A stretch of DNA of 17,835 bases, from NCBI GenBank assembly GCA_029941095.1, contig JAPYRO010000007.1:1-17835 (forward strand), written 5' to 3'. This document shows positions 1 to 7,067 of the stretch, one piece after another. The number at the start of each line of letters is the position of its first letter. Position 1 is the stretch's first letter. The notes under the pieces were generated by a model. That model had not been told where the DNA came from and did not search any database. It saw only the letters and a program-made list of their open reading frames with translations. The position numbers and the translations under genes were made by a program. Source of the stretch: Dehalococcoidia bacterium. Its GTDB lineage: Bacteria > Chloroflexota > Dehalococcoidia > UBA6926.

Positions 1-234
1 GCATTGACCTTGTGGGGGGGGACTGCGGCTGTTATCCAATTTACGTTTTATGGATTAGGACTTTCTTTCGGCCTTGTTTTAATAACATTGTTGGCTGCTA
101 CGTTTAAATCTATGGGTGCTGGACTGATTAGAACCGTTGTTCCTTATATGGAACGGATATATGCTTTAACTCTTATGATTTCAGGGATTTATATAAGTTG
201 GTATTGGTGGGATAATTGGTTTATGTTTAACTGA
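1..234 (+). CDS. CcdA/DsbD-family transmembrane protein, C-terminal fragment (5' cut by window edge)
   Basis: The reading frame is open at base 1 and ends in TGA at 232-234, so only the last 77 or so residues are visible. They hold two hydrophobic spans. The first carries YGLGLSFGLVLITLL, resembling the Y-x-LGLG-x-x-F segment of CcdA/DsbD transmembrane domains. A basic connector ending VVPYMERIY leads to a final helix (ALTLMISGIYISWYWW) that closes the protein, as in CcdA. Family members pass reducing equivalents across the cytoplasmic membrane to periplasmic thioredoxin-like proteins, often for cytochrome c maturation. The redox cysteines would lie upstream of the window, so function is inferred from the C-terminal pattern only; another polytopic membrane protein is possible. 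The gap to pyrB is 45 bp, so the two may share a transcript. Confidence 0.5.
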   Translation, partial: ALTLWGGTAAVIQFTFYGLGLSFGLVLITLLAATFKSMGAGLIRTVVPYMERIYALTLMISGIYISWYWWDNWFMFN

Positions 235-279
235 GAATAGTGAATTATTTATCCAAAGATAAGAATAGGAATTTAAATC

Positions 280-1086
280 ATGCGACACCTAATTTCTATT
301 AATGATCTTTTAGAAGATGAATTAAAAAATTTGTTAGATGTCTCTGATGATATAGAAGCAAATCCGCAAAAATACCGATCTATAATGGATCAGAAAGTGC
401 TAACAAATTTATTTTACGAACCATCTACTCGCACAAGTTCATCTTTTCATTCTGCAATGCTTCGATTAGGAGGATCAGTTATACAAATCAACGAGGTTCA
501 ATATAGCAGCGTATCTAAAGGTGAGAATCTTCAAGATACTATTTTAACGATCGGTAGTTACAGCGACTTTATTGTATTGCGTTCTCAATATGCTGGTGAT
601 GCGAAGATCGCTTCAGAGGCCAGCCAAGTTCCTGTAATTAATGCTGGTGATGGAGCTGGCGAGCACCCGACTCAAGCCCTTTTAGATTTAAGAACAATTT
701 ATAAAAACAAAGGCGCTCTGGAAGGACTGAAGATTGTTTTCGTTGGGGATATTGCTAATGGGAGAACAGTTCATTCTTTAGGCGCATATCTCCAAAATAA
801 TAATGAGTGCCATTACTTTGAAAGTTATGAAGATATGACATTTGAATTATCTGATGCAGACGTGTTGTATATGACACGTGTTCAGACTGAAAGAGGTAGC
901 ACGGAATCTTACGAATTGACCAGAGATCATGTAGATCTTCTTTCAAAGGAATGTATAGTCATGCATCCGTTTCCTAGAAATGACGAGCTACCTAGATGGT
1001 TTGATTCGGATCCTCGGGCAAAATATATTGAACAGATGAAACACGGATTATTCATGAGAATGGCAATCTTGACGTCGCTAGACTAG
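280..1086 (+). CDS. pyrB: Aspartate carbamoyltransferase catalytic chain, unusually short
   Basis: Catalyses carbamoyl phosphate + L-aspartate to N-carbamoyl-L-aspartate in cytosolic pyrimidine synthesis. The carbamoyl-phosphate motif STRT is at residues 49-52, the '80s loop' KGE at 80-82, Arg101, HPTQ at 129-132, GRTVHS at 161-166, YMTRVQTER at 197-205 and HPFPR at 229-233; these match the E. coli active-site set. The protein has 268 residues against about 305-311 for the family. Relative to E. coli PyrB it lacks roughly 25 residues between GAYLQNNN (about 168-175) and the segment before DVLYMTR. That removes a strand/helix of the aspartate-binding domain, including the S/A-P-x-x-L-x-M-P element. 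The frame is intact across the join, which falls in an AATAATAAT run near 796-804. The start ATG has a weak AGGA about 10 nt upstream. No pyrI, pyrC or pyrR is visible nearby. Family assignment is certain; activity is less so. Confidence 0.93.
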   Translation: MRHLISINDLLEDELKNLLDVSDDIEANPQKYRSIMDQKVLTNLFYEPSTRTSSSFHSAMLRLGGSVIQINEVQYSSVSKGENLQDTILTIGSYSDFIVLRSQYAGDAKIASEASQVPVINAGDGAGEHPTQALLDLRTIYKNKGALEGLKIVFVGDIANGRTVHSLGAYLQNNNECHYFESYEDMTFELSDADVLYMTRVQTERGSTESYELTRDHVDLLSKECIVMHPFPRNDELPRWFDSDPRAKYIEQMKHGLFMRMAILTSLD

Positions 1087-1089
1087 GAG
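1085..1089 (+). promoter_or_regulatory. Ribosome binding site supporting GTG start of the DUF1800 gene
   Basis: AGGAG overlaps the pyrB stop codon (TAG at 1084-1086) and lies 6 nt before GTG at 1096. It supports that GTG as the start, placing a twin-arginine signal directly at the N-terminus. Its position also suggests pyrB and the DUF1800 gene are translated from one mRNA. Confidence 0.55.
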
Positions 1090-1095
1090 CCTTTT

Positions 1096-2781
1096 GTGGC
1101 AGATCTTGATCGAAGAGAATTTCTTAGAGCAGCTGCTACGCTAGGTTTATCCGTAGCTGCTCTTGCCGTGTTTGAACAAGCGTGCTCAATATCAGATTCA
1201 ACTGCCACTACTGTGCCTGGTACTAACATGATGATAGGGAGCAATGATTCCCTAATGATTGAATCCACGGGTGAAACTTATCCTACAATTCAAACTTCTT
1301 CGATCACTTATAATTCCGTAGAAAAACAGCAATCGGACACTTTGGTTAACCCAGGTTCCGAATCTTCTCCAGGTGCAATCGATCTAACTAAAGGTATTAT
1401 CGAAGATCCAATCATTCGAATGAAACATCTTGCCCGACGAGTAGGTTTTGGAGCTAATGAGAAAGAACTTAATGAATTACTTCAAATGGGGGAAGAAGCT
1501 GCTATAGAGTGGTTTTTGAACTATGAAGAAATTGACGATTCCGATCTAGAAAATAGGCTTTCACAACTGGGGTTGGGTTCCAGTATGTCGTTCGATGAAT
1601 CTAAAGCAAATTATAAGCATGCTCTACAGCAAGAAACCCTCTTGCGAATGATCTACAGCAAAAGACCGTTGCAAGAAAAAATGGTTTTGTTTTGGCATGG
1701 GGTGATTACCAGCGCTTTTGGAAAGGTCCCAAACAATAAACGATATATGGCAGACCAAGACCAACTGTTTCGTGAGAATGCGTTCTCTCATTATGACGAT
1801 TTCTTGAAGAAAGTAGCTCGAGATCCTGCAATGCTTATATATTTGGATAATCGGTTCAACAAAAAAGAGAAACCTAATGAAAATTTTGCTCGAGAATTAA
1901 TGGAATTATTTTCTATGGGTGTTGGTACATTTACCGAACTTGACGTCAAAGAGGCTTCACGAGCATTTACAGGTTGGGGAATTAAAGACCAAGAAACTGG
2001 GTTTTTCCCGTACCACCATGATTCCGATATAAAAACTTTTATGGGTCAGGTAGGCGAGCATGATGGAGATGACATAATTGATATTATTATGCAGCAACCC
2101 GTTACTTCTGGATTCATTACCAAACGTTTGTTTGAATTTTTTGTGTATGATAATCCAAGCGATGAAATTATTGAAAAATTAAGCGCAATCTTTGAGCGTA
2201 CGAGATATAGTGTCAAAGCGGTTATGAGTGAGATCCTCGCTTCAGATGAATTTTATTCGCAACGCGCATATCGATCAAAAATTAAAAGCCCTGCAGAGCT
2301 TATAGCCGGTGCTTTTAGAGTTCTTAAAATTGATACAGATGCTAACTGGGTGATGCAGCGATATAGCGTCCCGATGGGCCAAGAGCTATTCCGACCTTTC
2401 GATGTTTCGGGTTTCCCCGAAGGTCATGAATGGATTAATAGTTCTACTTTAATTAGCAGACTCAATTTCGCGAACGCGTTTGCCACCGGTAGTAAGAGTC
2501 TTCACTTAAATACGTTCGAGCCTCACAAAATTGTTCCCTCTAATTTCGCAAATTCCACTCAGGATATAGTCGGATATTTAATTTCCTTACTGCTGGATGA
2601 CGTTATTTCTGATGAAGAAAAAAACATATATGTAAATTATTTTGATGCTCTGACAGAAACCACACGGAAAGTTGGGAATAAACAGTGGAATGGTAAGAAT
2701 AAACAGTGGAATTTAGAGCAAGAAAGGCTTAGAAGCTTGATTTATCTCGTCATGTCTTCTCCCGACTATCAATTGGCATGA
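1096..2781 (+). CDS. DUF1800 family protein, Tat-exported
   Basis: 561 residues starting at GTG. The N-terminus has a twin-arginine motif, DRREFLR (residues 5-11), followed by an alanine-rich hydrophobic stretch to about residue 26, indicating folded export by Tat. Cys30 follows, but E-Q-A before it is not a good lipobox. A Ser/Thr-rich linker runs to about residue 95. The DUF1800 core follows: RMKHLARRVGFG, then RPLQEKMVLFWHG (near 190-205), NENFARELMELFSMGVG (about 260-276), RAFTGWG, HHDSDIKTFMG (near 307) and DGDDIIDII, the conserved signature of this family. The biochemical role of DUF1800 is not established; the genes commonly sit beside DUF1501 genes, as here. The start is 9 nt after the pyrB stop and the next gene begins 17 nt downstream, so the group looks like one operon. 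A 21-bp tandem duplication lies near the C-terminus. Confidence 0.88.
   Translation: MADLDRREFLRAAATLGLSVAALAVFEQACSISDSTATTVPGTNMMIGSNDSLMIESTGETYPTIQTSSITYNSVEKQQSDTLVNPGSESSPGAIDLTKGIIEDPIIRMKHLARRVGFGANEKELNELLQMGEEAAIEWFLNYEEIDDSDLENRLSQLGLGSSMSFDESKANYKHALQQETLLRMIYSKRPLQEKMVLFWHGVITSAFGKVPNNKRYMADQDQLFRENAFSHYDDFLKKVARDPAMLIYLDNRFNKKEKPNENFARELMELFSMGVGTFTELDVKEASRAFTGWGIKDQETGFFPYHHDSDIKTFMGQVGEHDGDDIIDIIMQQPVTSGFITKRLFEFFVYDNPSDEIIEKLSAIFERTRYSVKAVMSEILASDEFYSQRAYRSKIKSPAELIAGAFRVLKIDTDANWVMQRYSVPMGQELFRPFDVSGFPEGHEWINSSTLISRLNFANAFATGSKSLHLNTFEPHKIVPSNFANSTQDIVGYLISLLLDDVISDEEKNIYVNYFDALTETTRKVGNKQWNGKNKQWNLEQERLRSLIYLVMSSPDYQLA
2671..2712 (+). repeat. Two-copy 21-bp in-frame tandem repeat inside the DUF1800 gene
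   Basis: Units 2671-2691 and 2692-2712 share a perfect 15-base core (AATAAACAGTGGAAT at 2677-2691 and 2698-2712) preceded by six partly matching bases. In protein this gives NKQWN-GK-NKQWN, a 7-residue duplication that keeps frame. It looks like a simple replication-slippage duplication in a C-terminal loop. Confidence 0.85.
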
Positions 2782-2798
2782 AAGAAAGTGACTAGAAT

Positions 2799-4058
2799 AT
2801 GCAGTTAACCCGACGGAATTTTTTGAAGTCCAGTGTTGCGATATTACCAGCGTTTGCTACTCTACCTGCAGTTTTTCGAAGAGCGGTCGCATCTTCAATA
2901 TTGGAATCCCCGACAAATACTTCTCCGTACCCTGATCGCACCTTGGTTATTGTACAGATGGCGGGAGGGAATGATGGACTGAACACGGTAATTCCTTTTA
3001 CAGACGGGAAATACTATGATCACCGATCCTATTTAGCAGTTAAGGAAAATGAGATCTTAGATCTGGATGGAGAGGTAGGACTTCACCCCGTTTTGGAAAA
3101 AATGAAGATATTGTGGGATAAAGGAGATCTAGCCATTGTCCAAGGTGTAGGGTACCCTAATCAAAGTTACTCGCATTTTGAGTCTATGCATATATGGCAA
3201 ACGTCTGACAACGAAGGGAAACTTAAGCAAGGTTGGTTAGGTCGATATTTTGATTCACTGAAACACACACAAGATAGTGTATTCCAAGGTTTAGCAACTG
3301 GTCAGGGCCAACTGCCCCCCGAATACTCTGCTGAAAATTACTCTGCTCCTGTTCTTCGAACTGTATCCGAATATCAATTAAAGGGGGATCCACTATATAT
3401 AGGGGCTAATCAATCAAGGGCAGAAGCCGTAATGAAACTGTACTCAGCTTCACCGCTTCAAACTCCCTACGGTATTTTGCTAGATAACACGATGGAAGCG
3501 GCATATAAGAGTTCTCAACAAATTAAAGAAGCTGCAGATCAGTATGTTTCAACTATTGAGTACCCGGATACTTCCTTTGCGAACAGCCTCAAGCTGATCG
3601 CTCAAGCTATAACGGCAGGACTGGGGGTTAAAGTTGGTCATGTTAGGATCGGAGGCTTTGATACGCATTCCGATCAATTAGTAGAGCAACCTGATTTGCT
3701 CAAAACGATGTCTGAGGCAATTTATGCTTTTCTTCAGGATATTAGGGCCGCAAATAAAGAAGATGATGTTTTGATAATGACATGGTCGGAATTTGGTAGA
3801 AGAGTTGGTAGTAATGGTAGTGGCGGGACTGATCATGGTGCAGCTGCCCCTATGTTCTTGATGGGGAAACCCGTGGCCGGAGGGATTTATGGAGAAAAAC
3901 CTGATTTAGTTGGTCTCGATAAGGATAACCTCAAATTCACGACCGACTTTCGCTCTGTATACTCTACGGTTTTATCCCAATGGTTAGGGGCTGATCCCGA
4001 GGCAATTATTGGTAGCGAACGCTTTGATACTATCCCTTTGTTACTCAAGTCAAAATGA
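2799..4058 (+). CDS. DUF1501 family protein, Tat-exported
   Basis: 419 residues. The N-terminus reads LTRRNFLKSS, a canonical twin-arginine signal (RR at 5-6), followed by a hydrophobic stretch ending near an AVA/AS cleavage-like site at about 28-32. DUF1501 hallmarks follow in order: VIVQMAGGNDGLNTVIP (about 50-66), VGYPNQSYSHFESMHIWQT, GGFDTHSDQ (about 285-293), TWSEFGRR (about 328-335) and GGTDHGAAAPMF (about 341-352). The family has an alkaline-phosphatase/sulfatase-like fold; the conserved Asp/His residues in FDTH and TDHG would be its metal-type ligands, but no substrate is established. The gene follows the DUF1800 gene by 17 nt with only a weak ribosome site, and its TGA overlaps the ATG of the cupredoxin gene (ATGA at 4055-4058), implying translational coupling. 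The pair likely works together outside the cytoplasmic membrane. Confidence 0.9.
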   Translation: MQLTRRNFLKSSVAILPAFATLPAVFRRAVASSILESPTNTSPYPDRTLVIVQMAGGNDGLNTVIPFTDGKYYDHRSYLAVKENEILDLDGEVGLHPVLEKMKILWDKGDLAIVQGVGYPNQSYSHFESMHIWQTSDNEGKLKQGWLGRYFDSLKHTQDSVFQGLATGQGQLPPEYSAENYSAPVLRTVSEYQLKGDPLYIGANQSRAEAVMKLYSASPLQTPYGILLDNTMEAAYKSSQQIKEAADQYVSTIEYPDTSFANSLKLIAQAITAGLGVKVGHVRIGGFDTHSDQLVEQPDLLKTMSEAIYAFLQDIRAANKEDDVLIMTWSEFGRRVGSNGSGGTDHGAAAPMFLMGKPVAGGIYGEKPDLVGLDKDNLKFTTDFRSVYSTVLSQWLGADPEAIIGSERFDTIPLLLKSK

Positions 4059-4435
4059 TGGTTCTAAGATTATGTATATATAAATTACGTGCACAGTTTT
4101 ATGGGTTAACGCATGGCGCGTTTTTCTTAATATTTTTTATTTTTTCGTCGTTGCTGATTGGGTGCCAAACTTCAAGCCTTATAGAAATAAGGATTATAGA
4201 TTTTGAATACGAAAACATAGAGATAACCAGTGGTACTACTGTTCGATGGATTAATGGCGATGATAAATCCCACACCGTCACTGAAGGTAACCCTCCGATA
4301 TCCGGTGAATGGGGAAGCCCATTTATAGCGACTGGAGATCAATTTGAATACCAATTTAAAAAGCCTGGATCTTTTGATTATTGGTGTCGTGTACATCCTT
4401 TTATGACAGGCACTATCAGAGTCATCGATAATTAA
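4055..4435 (+). CDS. Cupredoxin (plastocyanin/amicyanin-like) lipoprotein
   Basis: 126 residues. A basic N-region is followed by a hydrophobic helix (about 22-36) and the lipobox LIGC with Cys37, so the mature protein is probably a membrane-anchored lipoprotein on the outer face. The mature domain of about 90 residues has a complete type 1 copper site: His73 (SHTV), then Cys111, His114 and Met117 in YWCRVHPFM, with the short Cys-to-Met loop typical of amicyanin-like small copper proteins. The expected role is one-electron transfer. The start overlaps the DUF1501 stop (ATGA), and a second ATG is the next codon. The physical link to DUF1800/DUF1501 suggests a partner function, possibly electron delivery, but that is inference. 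Its stop codon shares bases with the convergent dapL stop. Confidence 0.85.
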   Translation: MMVLRLCIYKLRAQFYGLTHGAFFLIFFIFSSLLIGCQTSSLIEIRIIDFEYENIEITSGTTVRWINGDDKSHTVTEGNPPISGEWGSPFIATGDQFEYQFKKPGSFDYWCRVHPFMTGTIRVIDN

Positions 4436-5604
4436 AGAAGATCACTTATCTTAACGGAAGAAAGGCGAGCGATAGCCCGGTCTAACTCTTCATCTGAGAC
4501 AGTTAAAGAACACCTTATGTAACCCTCTCCTGCTTCTCCATAACCTCTTCCTGGTGTTACAACAACGTTGGCCTTATCTATCAAATTTGTTGCGAAGTCA
4601 CCAGAATTCAATCCATCTGGCAGTTTTGCCCATACATAAAGACTTGCTTTAGGTGGTTTGACATCAAGGCCCATGTCAGTTAAAGCGGTAACAAGTTTAT
4701 CTCTTCTTTTTTCGTAGATCTTGTTTCTTGTGCTAATGATATCTTGTGGTCCATTTAGAGCGGCGATACCAGCATGCTGCACAGGTTGGAAGATACCAGA
4801 ATCGATGTTAGATTTTACTATCATTAGTGCATTAATAACGTCTGGATTTCCTACAGCCATTCCCACTCTCCAGCCCGTCATATTGAAAGATTTAGACAGT
4901 GAGTGAAATTCTATCCCAACATCTTTTGCCCCTTCTGCTTCTAAAAAACTTATGGGCTTGTATCCGTCATACGCGACTTCTGTATACGGCCCGTCATGAC
5001 AAATAATGATGTCATATTTTTTTGCGAAGGAGACTACTTTGTTGTAGAAATCAATAGTAGCGACTGCGCTAGTTGGGTTATTAGGGTAATTGATCCATAA
5101 TATACTGGCTTTTTGGGCAATATCTTCTGGTATAGCTTCCAAATCAGGCAAGAAACCATATTCCTCTTTTAGAGGCATTAAGTAGGATTCGCCTCCTGCA
5201 AGTAAGGTACCTATACTGTAAACGGGATACCCTGGATCAGGAACAAGTGCGATATCACCTTTATCTATGTAACACAAAGCTAAATGAGCGATTGCTTCTT
5301 TAGATCCCAATGTCGGTAATACCTCAGTATCAGGATTAAGAATTACGTTGAATCTATCTTTATACCATCTAGCTACAGCTTCTCTAAATTCGGGTAACCC
5401 TTCTGATTCAGGGTAGCGATGATTAGCAGTATCCTCTAAAGAGGTTTTAAGAGCGTCGATTATATGGTCCGGAGTTGGTAAATCGGGATCCCCGATTGCT
5501 AATGAAATTACGTCTTCACCTTGGGCACGTTTCTGGTTAATCTTTTTAGATACTTCGACAAACAAATACGGTGGTAAGTCTGATATACGATTAGCTATTT
5601 TCAT
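4432..5604 (-). CDS. dapL: LL-diaminopimelate aminotransferase
   Basis: PLP enzyme of the class I/II aminotransferase fold that converts L-tetrahydrodipicolinate to LL-2,6-diaminopimelate with glutamate, bypassing the succinylase or acetylase lysine branches. Counting from the ATG at 5604 (390 residues), it has IGDPDLPTP (38-46), a GSKEAI turn (100-105), NYPNNPT (172-178), Asp204 and Tyr207, the PLP Schiff-base Lys238 in SLSKSFNMTGWR, and the substrate-carboxylate Arg364 in GYIRCSLT. I chose 5604 because family members begin MKxANRxxxLPPYLF; an in-frame ATG at 5631 would add nine residues. The overall look is of the DapL subgroup found in Chloroflexota and Firmicutes. The presence of dapF in the same window supports the diaminopimelate assignment; a generic aspartate-type aminotransferase is the alternative. 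The gene is monocistronic, divergent from the MFS block and tail-to-tail with the cupredoxin gene. Confidence 0.85.
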   Translation of the reverse strand: MKIANRISDLPPYLFVEVSKKINQKRAQGEDVISLAIGDPDLPTPDHIIDALKTSLEDTANHRYPESEGLPEFREAVARWYKDRFNVILNPDTEVLPTLGSKEAIAHLALCYIDKGDIALVPDPGYPVYSIGTLLAGGESYLMPLKEEYGFLPDLEAIPEDIAQKASILWINYPNNPTSAVATIDFYNKVVSFAKKYDIIICHDGPYTEVAYDGYKPISFLEAEGAKDVGIEFHSLSKSFNMTGWRVGMAVGNPDVINALMIVKSNIDSGIFQPVQHAGIAALNGPQDIISTRNKIYEKRRDKLVTALTDMGLDVKPPKASLYVWAKLPDGLNSGDFATNLIDKANVVVTPGRGYGEAGEGYIRCSLTVSDEELDRAIARLSSVKISDLL

Positions 5605-5698
5605 CGATGATCCATTCCTTTTCATAATCAAATATTATTGTAACCCTTGCACTCTAGCAGATTTGATTGTTTTATCTCAAGAACATACGATTAAGATA
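5605..5698. promoter_or_regulatory. Divergent intergenic region, probable promoters for dapL (-) and the MFS block (+)
   Basis: This 94-bp gap separates divergently read genes, so it should carry promoters both ways. On the minus strand a candidate is TTGAGA (5675-5680) and TAGAGT (5651-5656) with an 18-bp spacer, about 40 nt before the dapL ATG; a TACAAT hexamer just downstream is an alternative -10 without a clear -35. On the plus strand only weak matches are visible. No operator-like palindrome was found. The spacing, not the boxes, is the main support. Confidence 0.35.
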
Positions 5699-6985
5699 AT
5701 GTTTAACCGACTATTTAATAAGAATCATAAGAGGCATCCGAGCAGAATTTTCTATGGCTGGTGGATGGTTATATCCGCGATGTTCGTTATGTTTTTTACA
5801 ACAGGGGTATCCTTCTTCGGGTTCAGTGCTTTTTTTGATGCTATAAGAAAAGATCTTGGATGGACCCGTGCTCAAGCTGCTCAAGGCCCATCAATCCAGG
5901 AAGTCTATCAAGCTATAATGGCACCCTTTGTTGGTTTTTTGGTAGACCGTTTTGGGCCTAGAAAAGTAGTTACCCCAACGATGTTTGTCAGTGGATTAGG
6001 TTTTATTATTTTGGCAAGAGTCACTGCCCCTAGCCACTATTTCTTAGCTTTAATACTTATTGGCACCGGTATGGGCTGGACAGCGTATGTCATGGTCAAT
6101 ACTGCGATCAACAACTGGTTTATTAAGAGCAGAGGTAAAGCGTTGGGAGCGACTTCGATGGGCCCAGGTTTTGGTGGCATCATAGTCGTACTAATTGTGT
6201 TTTTTATAGATATAGAAGGGTGGCGTGCAGTTGCTAATTCTATTGGCATAATAACCTGTGTAATAGCTGTTCCTTTAACATTGTTCTTGCGCGGAGCTCC
6301 TGAAAATTATGGCTTGCTTCCTGATGGTAGAACTGTTGTTGTACCATCAGGAAATACTGCTGCCTCGGGTTACGGAACGGAAAGTGAGAGTGAAGCACAA
6401 TTTTTGTTCCGTGATGTACTAAAGGATCGCTCTTATTGGTTATTTATTATTGCATGTGGGTGCCAACAAATGGCGGTCAGTGCTATGGTTGTTCATCATA
6501 TACCTGCACTGGTTAGTTTTGGGATAACATCGCAGGTGGCGGGTTTTTTGGTGTTGATTTTTACACTTAGTAGTTTGCCTCTAAGATTTTTCTCTGGTTA
6601 TTTGGCTGATAAATATGATCCTCGGATAGTTTTTCTAAGCATGCTTATTTTACAGTTATGCGGGGCGATAATTTTAATTGGAGTGTCCAACATTTGGATT
6701 GCTTTACTATTTGAACTTACTTACGGAATAGGGTGGGGCGGTAGCACCTCAGCACGGTTGTCTTTGCAGGGACATTATTGGGGGCGCAGTATTTTTGGCT
6801 CGCTTATGGGAATCCAAATTGGATCGGGTGCCATAGGAGGATTTATAGCTCCAATCTTAGTTGGCTGGTTTGCCGACTCTAGCGGGTACCGATTTGCGTT
6901 TTCTCTAATGATAATCCCCCTCGCGTTTGCAGTAATCATGATACATTCAATGAAAGCCCCTAATATAATTTCTGATAAAATATAG
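5699..6985 (+). CDS. MFS transporter, OFA/monocarboxylate-type, paralogue 1
   Basis: A 12-helix major facilitator protein of about 428 residues from the ATG at 5699; a TTG at 5663 would add 12 residues without a better ribosome site. The N-terminus has RIFYGWWMV entering helix 1, motif A after helix 2 (GFLVDRFGPRKVV), an MGPGFGG segment in helix 5, the shared PENYGLLPDG element before the central cytoplasmic loop, a second motif A-like turn after helix 8 (GYLADKYDPRIVF), and YWGRSIFGSLMGIQIG in helix 11. This pattern fits the oxalate/formate antiporter and monocarboxylate-transporter side of MFS, whose members carry small organic anions by proton symport or exchange; the substrate here is not deducible. 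It is the closest relative of the next gene, with long identical stretches. It starts the + strand block. Confidence 0.88.
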   Translation: MFNRLFNKNHKRHPSRIFYGWWMVISAMFVMFFTTGVSFFGFSAFFDAIRKDLGWTRAQAAQGPSIQEVYQAIMAPFVGFLVDRFGPRKVVTPTMFVSGLGFIILARVTAPSHYFLALILIGTGMGWTAYVMVNTAINNWFIKSRGKALGATSMGPGFGGIIVVLIVFFIDIEGWRAVANSIGIITCVIAVPLTLFLRGAPENYGLLPDGRTVVVPSGNTAASGYGTESESEAQFLFRDVLKDRSYWLFIIACGCQQMAVSAMVVHHIPALVSFGITSQVAGFLVLIFTLSSLPLRFFSGYLADKYDPRIVFLSMLILQLCGAIILIGVSNIWIALLFELTYGIGWGGSTSARLSLQGHYWGRSIFGSLMGIQIGSGAIGGFIAPILVGWFADSSGYRFAFSLMIIPLAFAVIMIHSMKAPNIISDKI

Positions 6986-7067
6986 ATTAAATAAACATGG
7001 ACTGTAGAGATCTTTGGATTATTACAGAGGTCTAGATCTTATTTATATAGAATGTAGAGTTAAGCTG

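Noticed and set aside
5605..5631. Upstream ATG (5631) as the dapL start
   Set aside because: It would add nine residues not typical of the family; MKIANR at 5604 matches the usual N-terminus, though the upstream start cannot be excluded.
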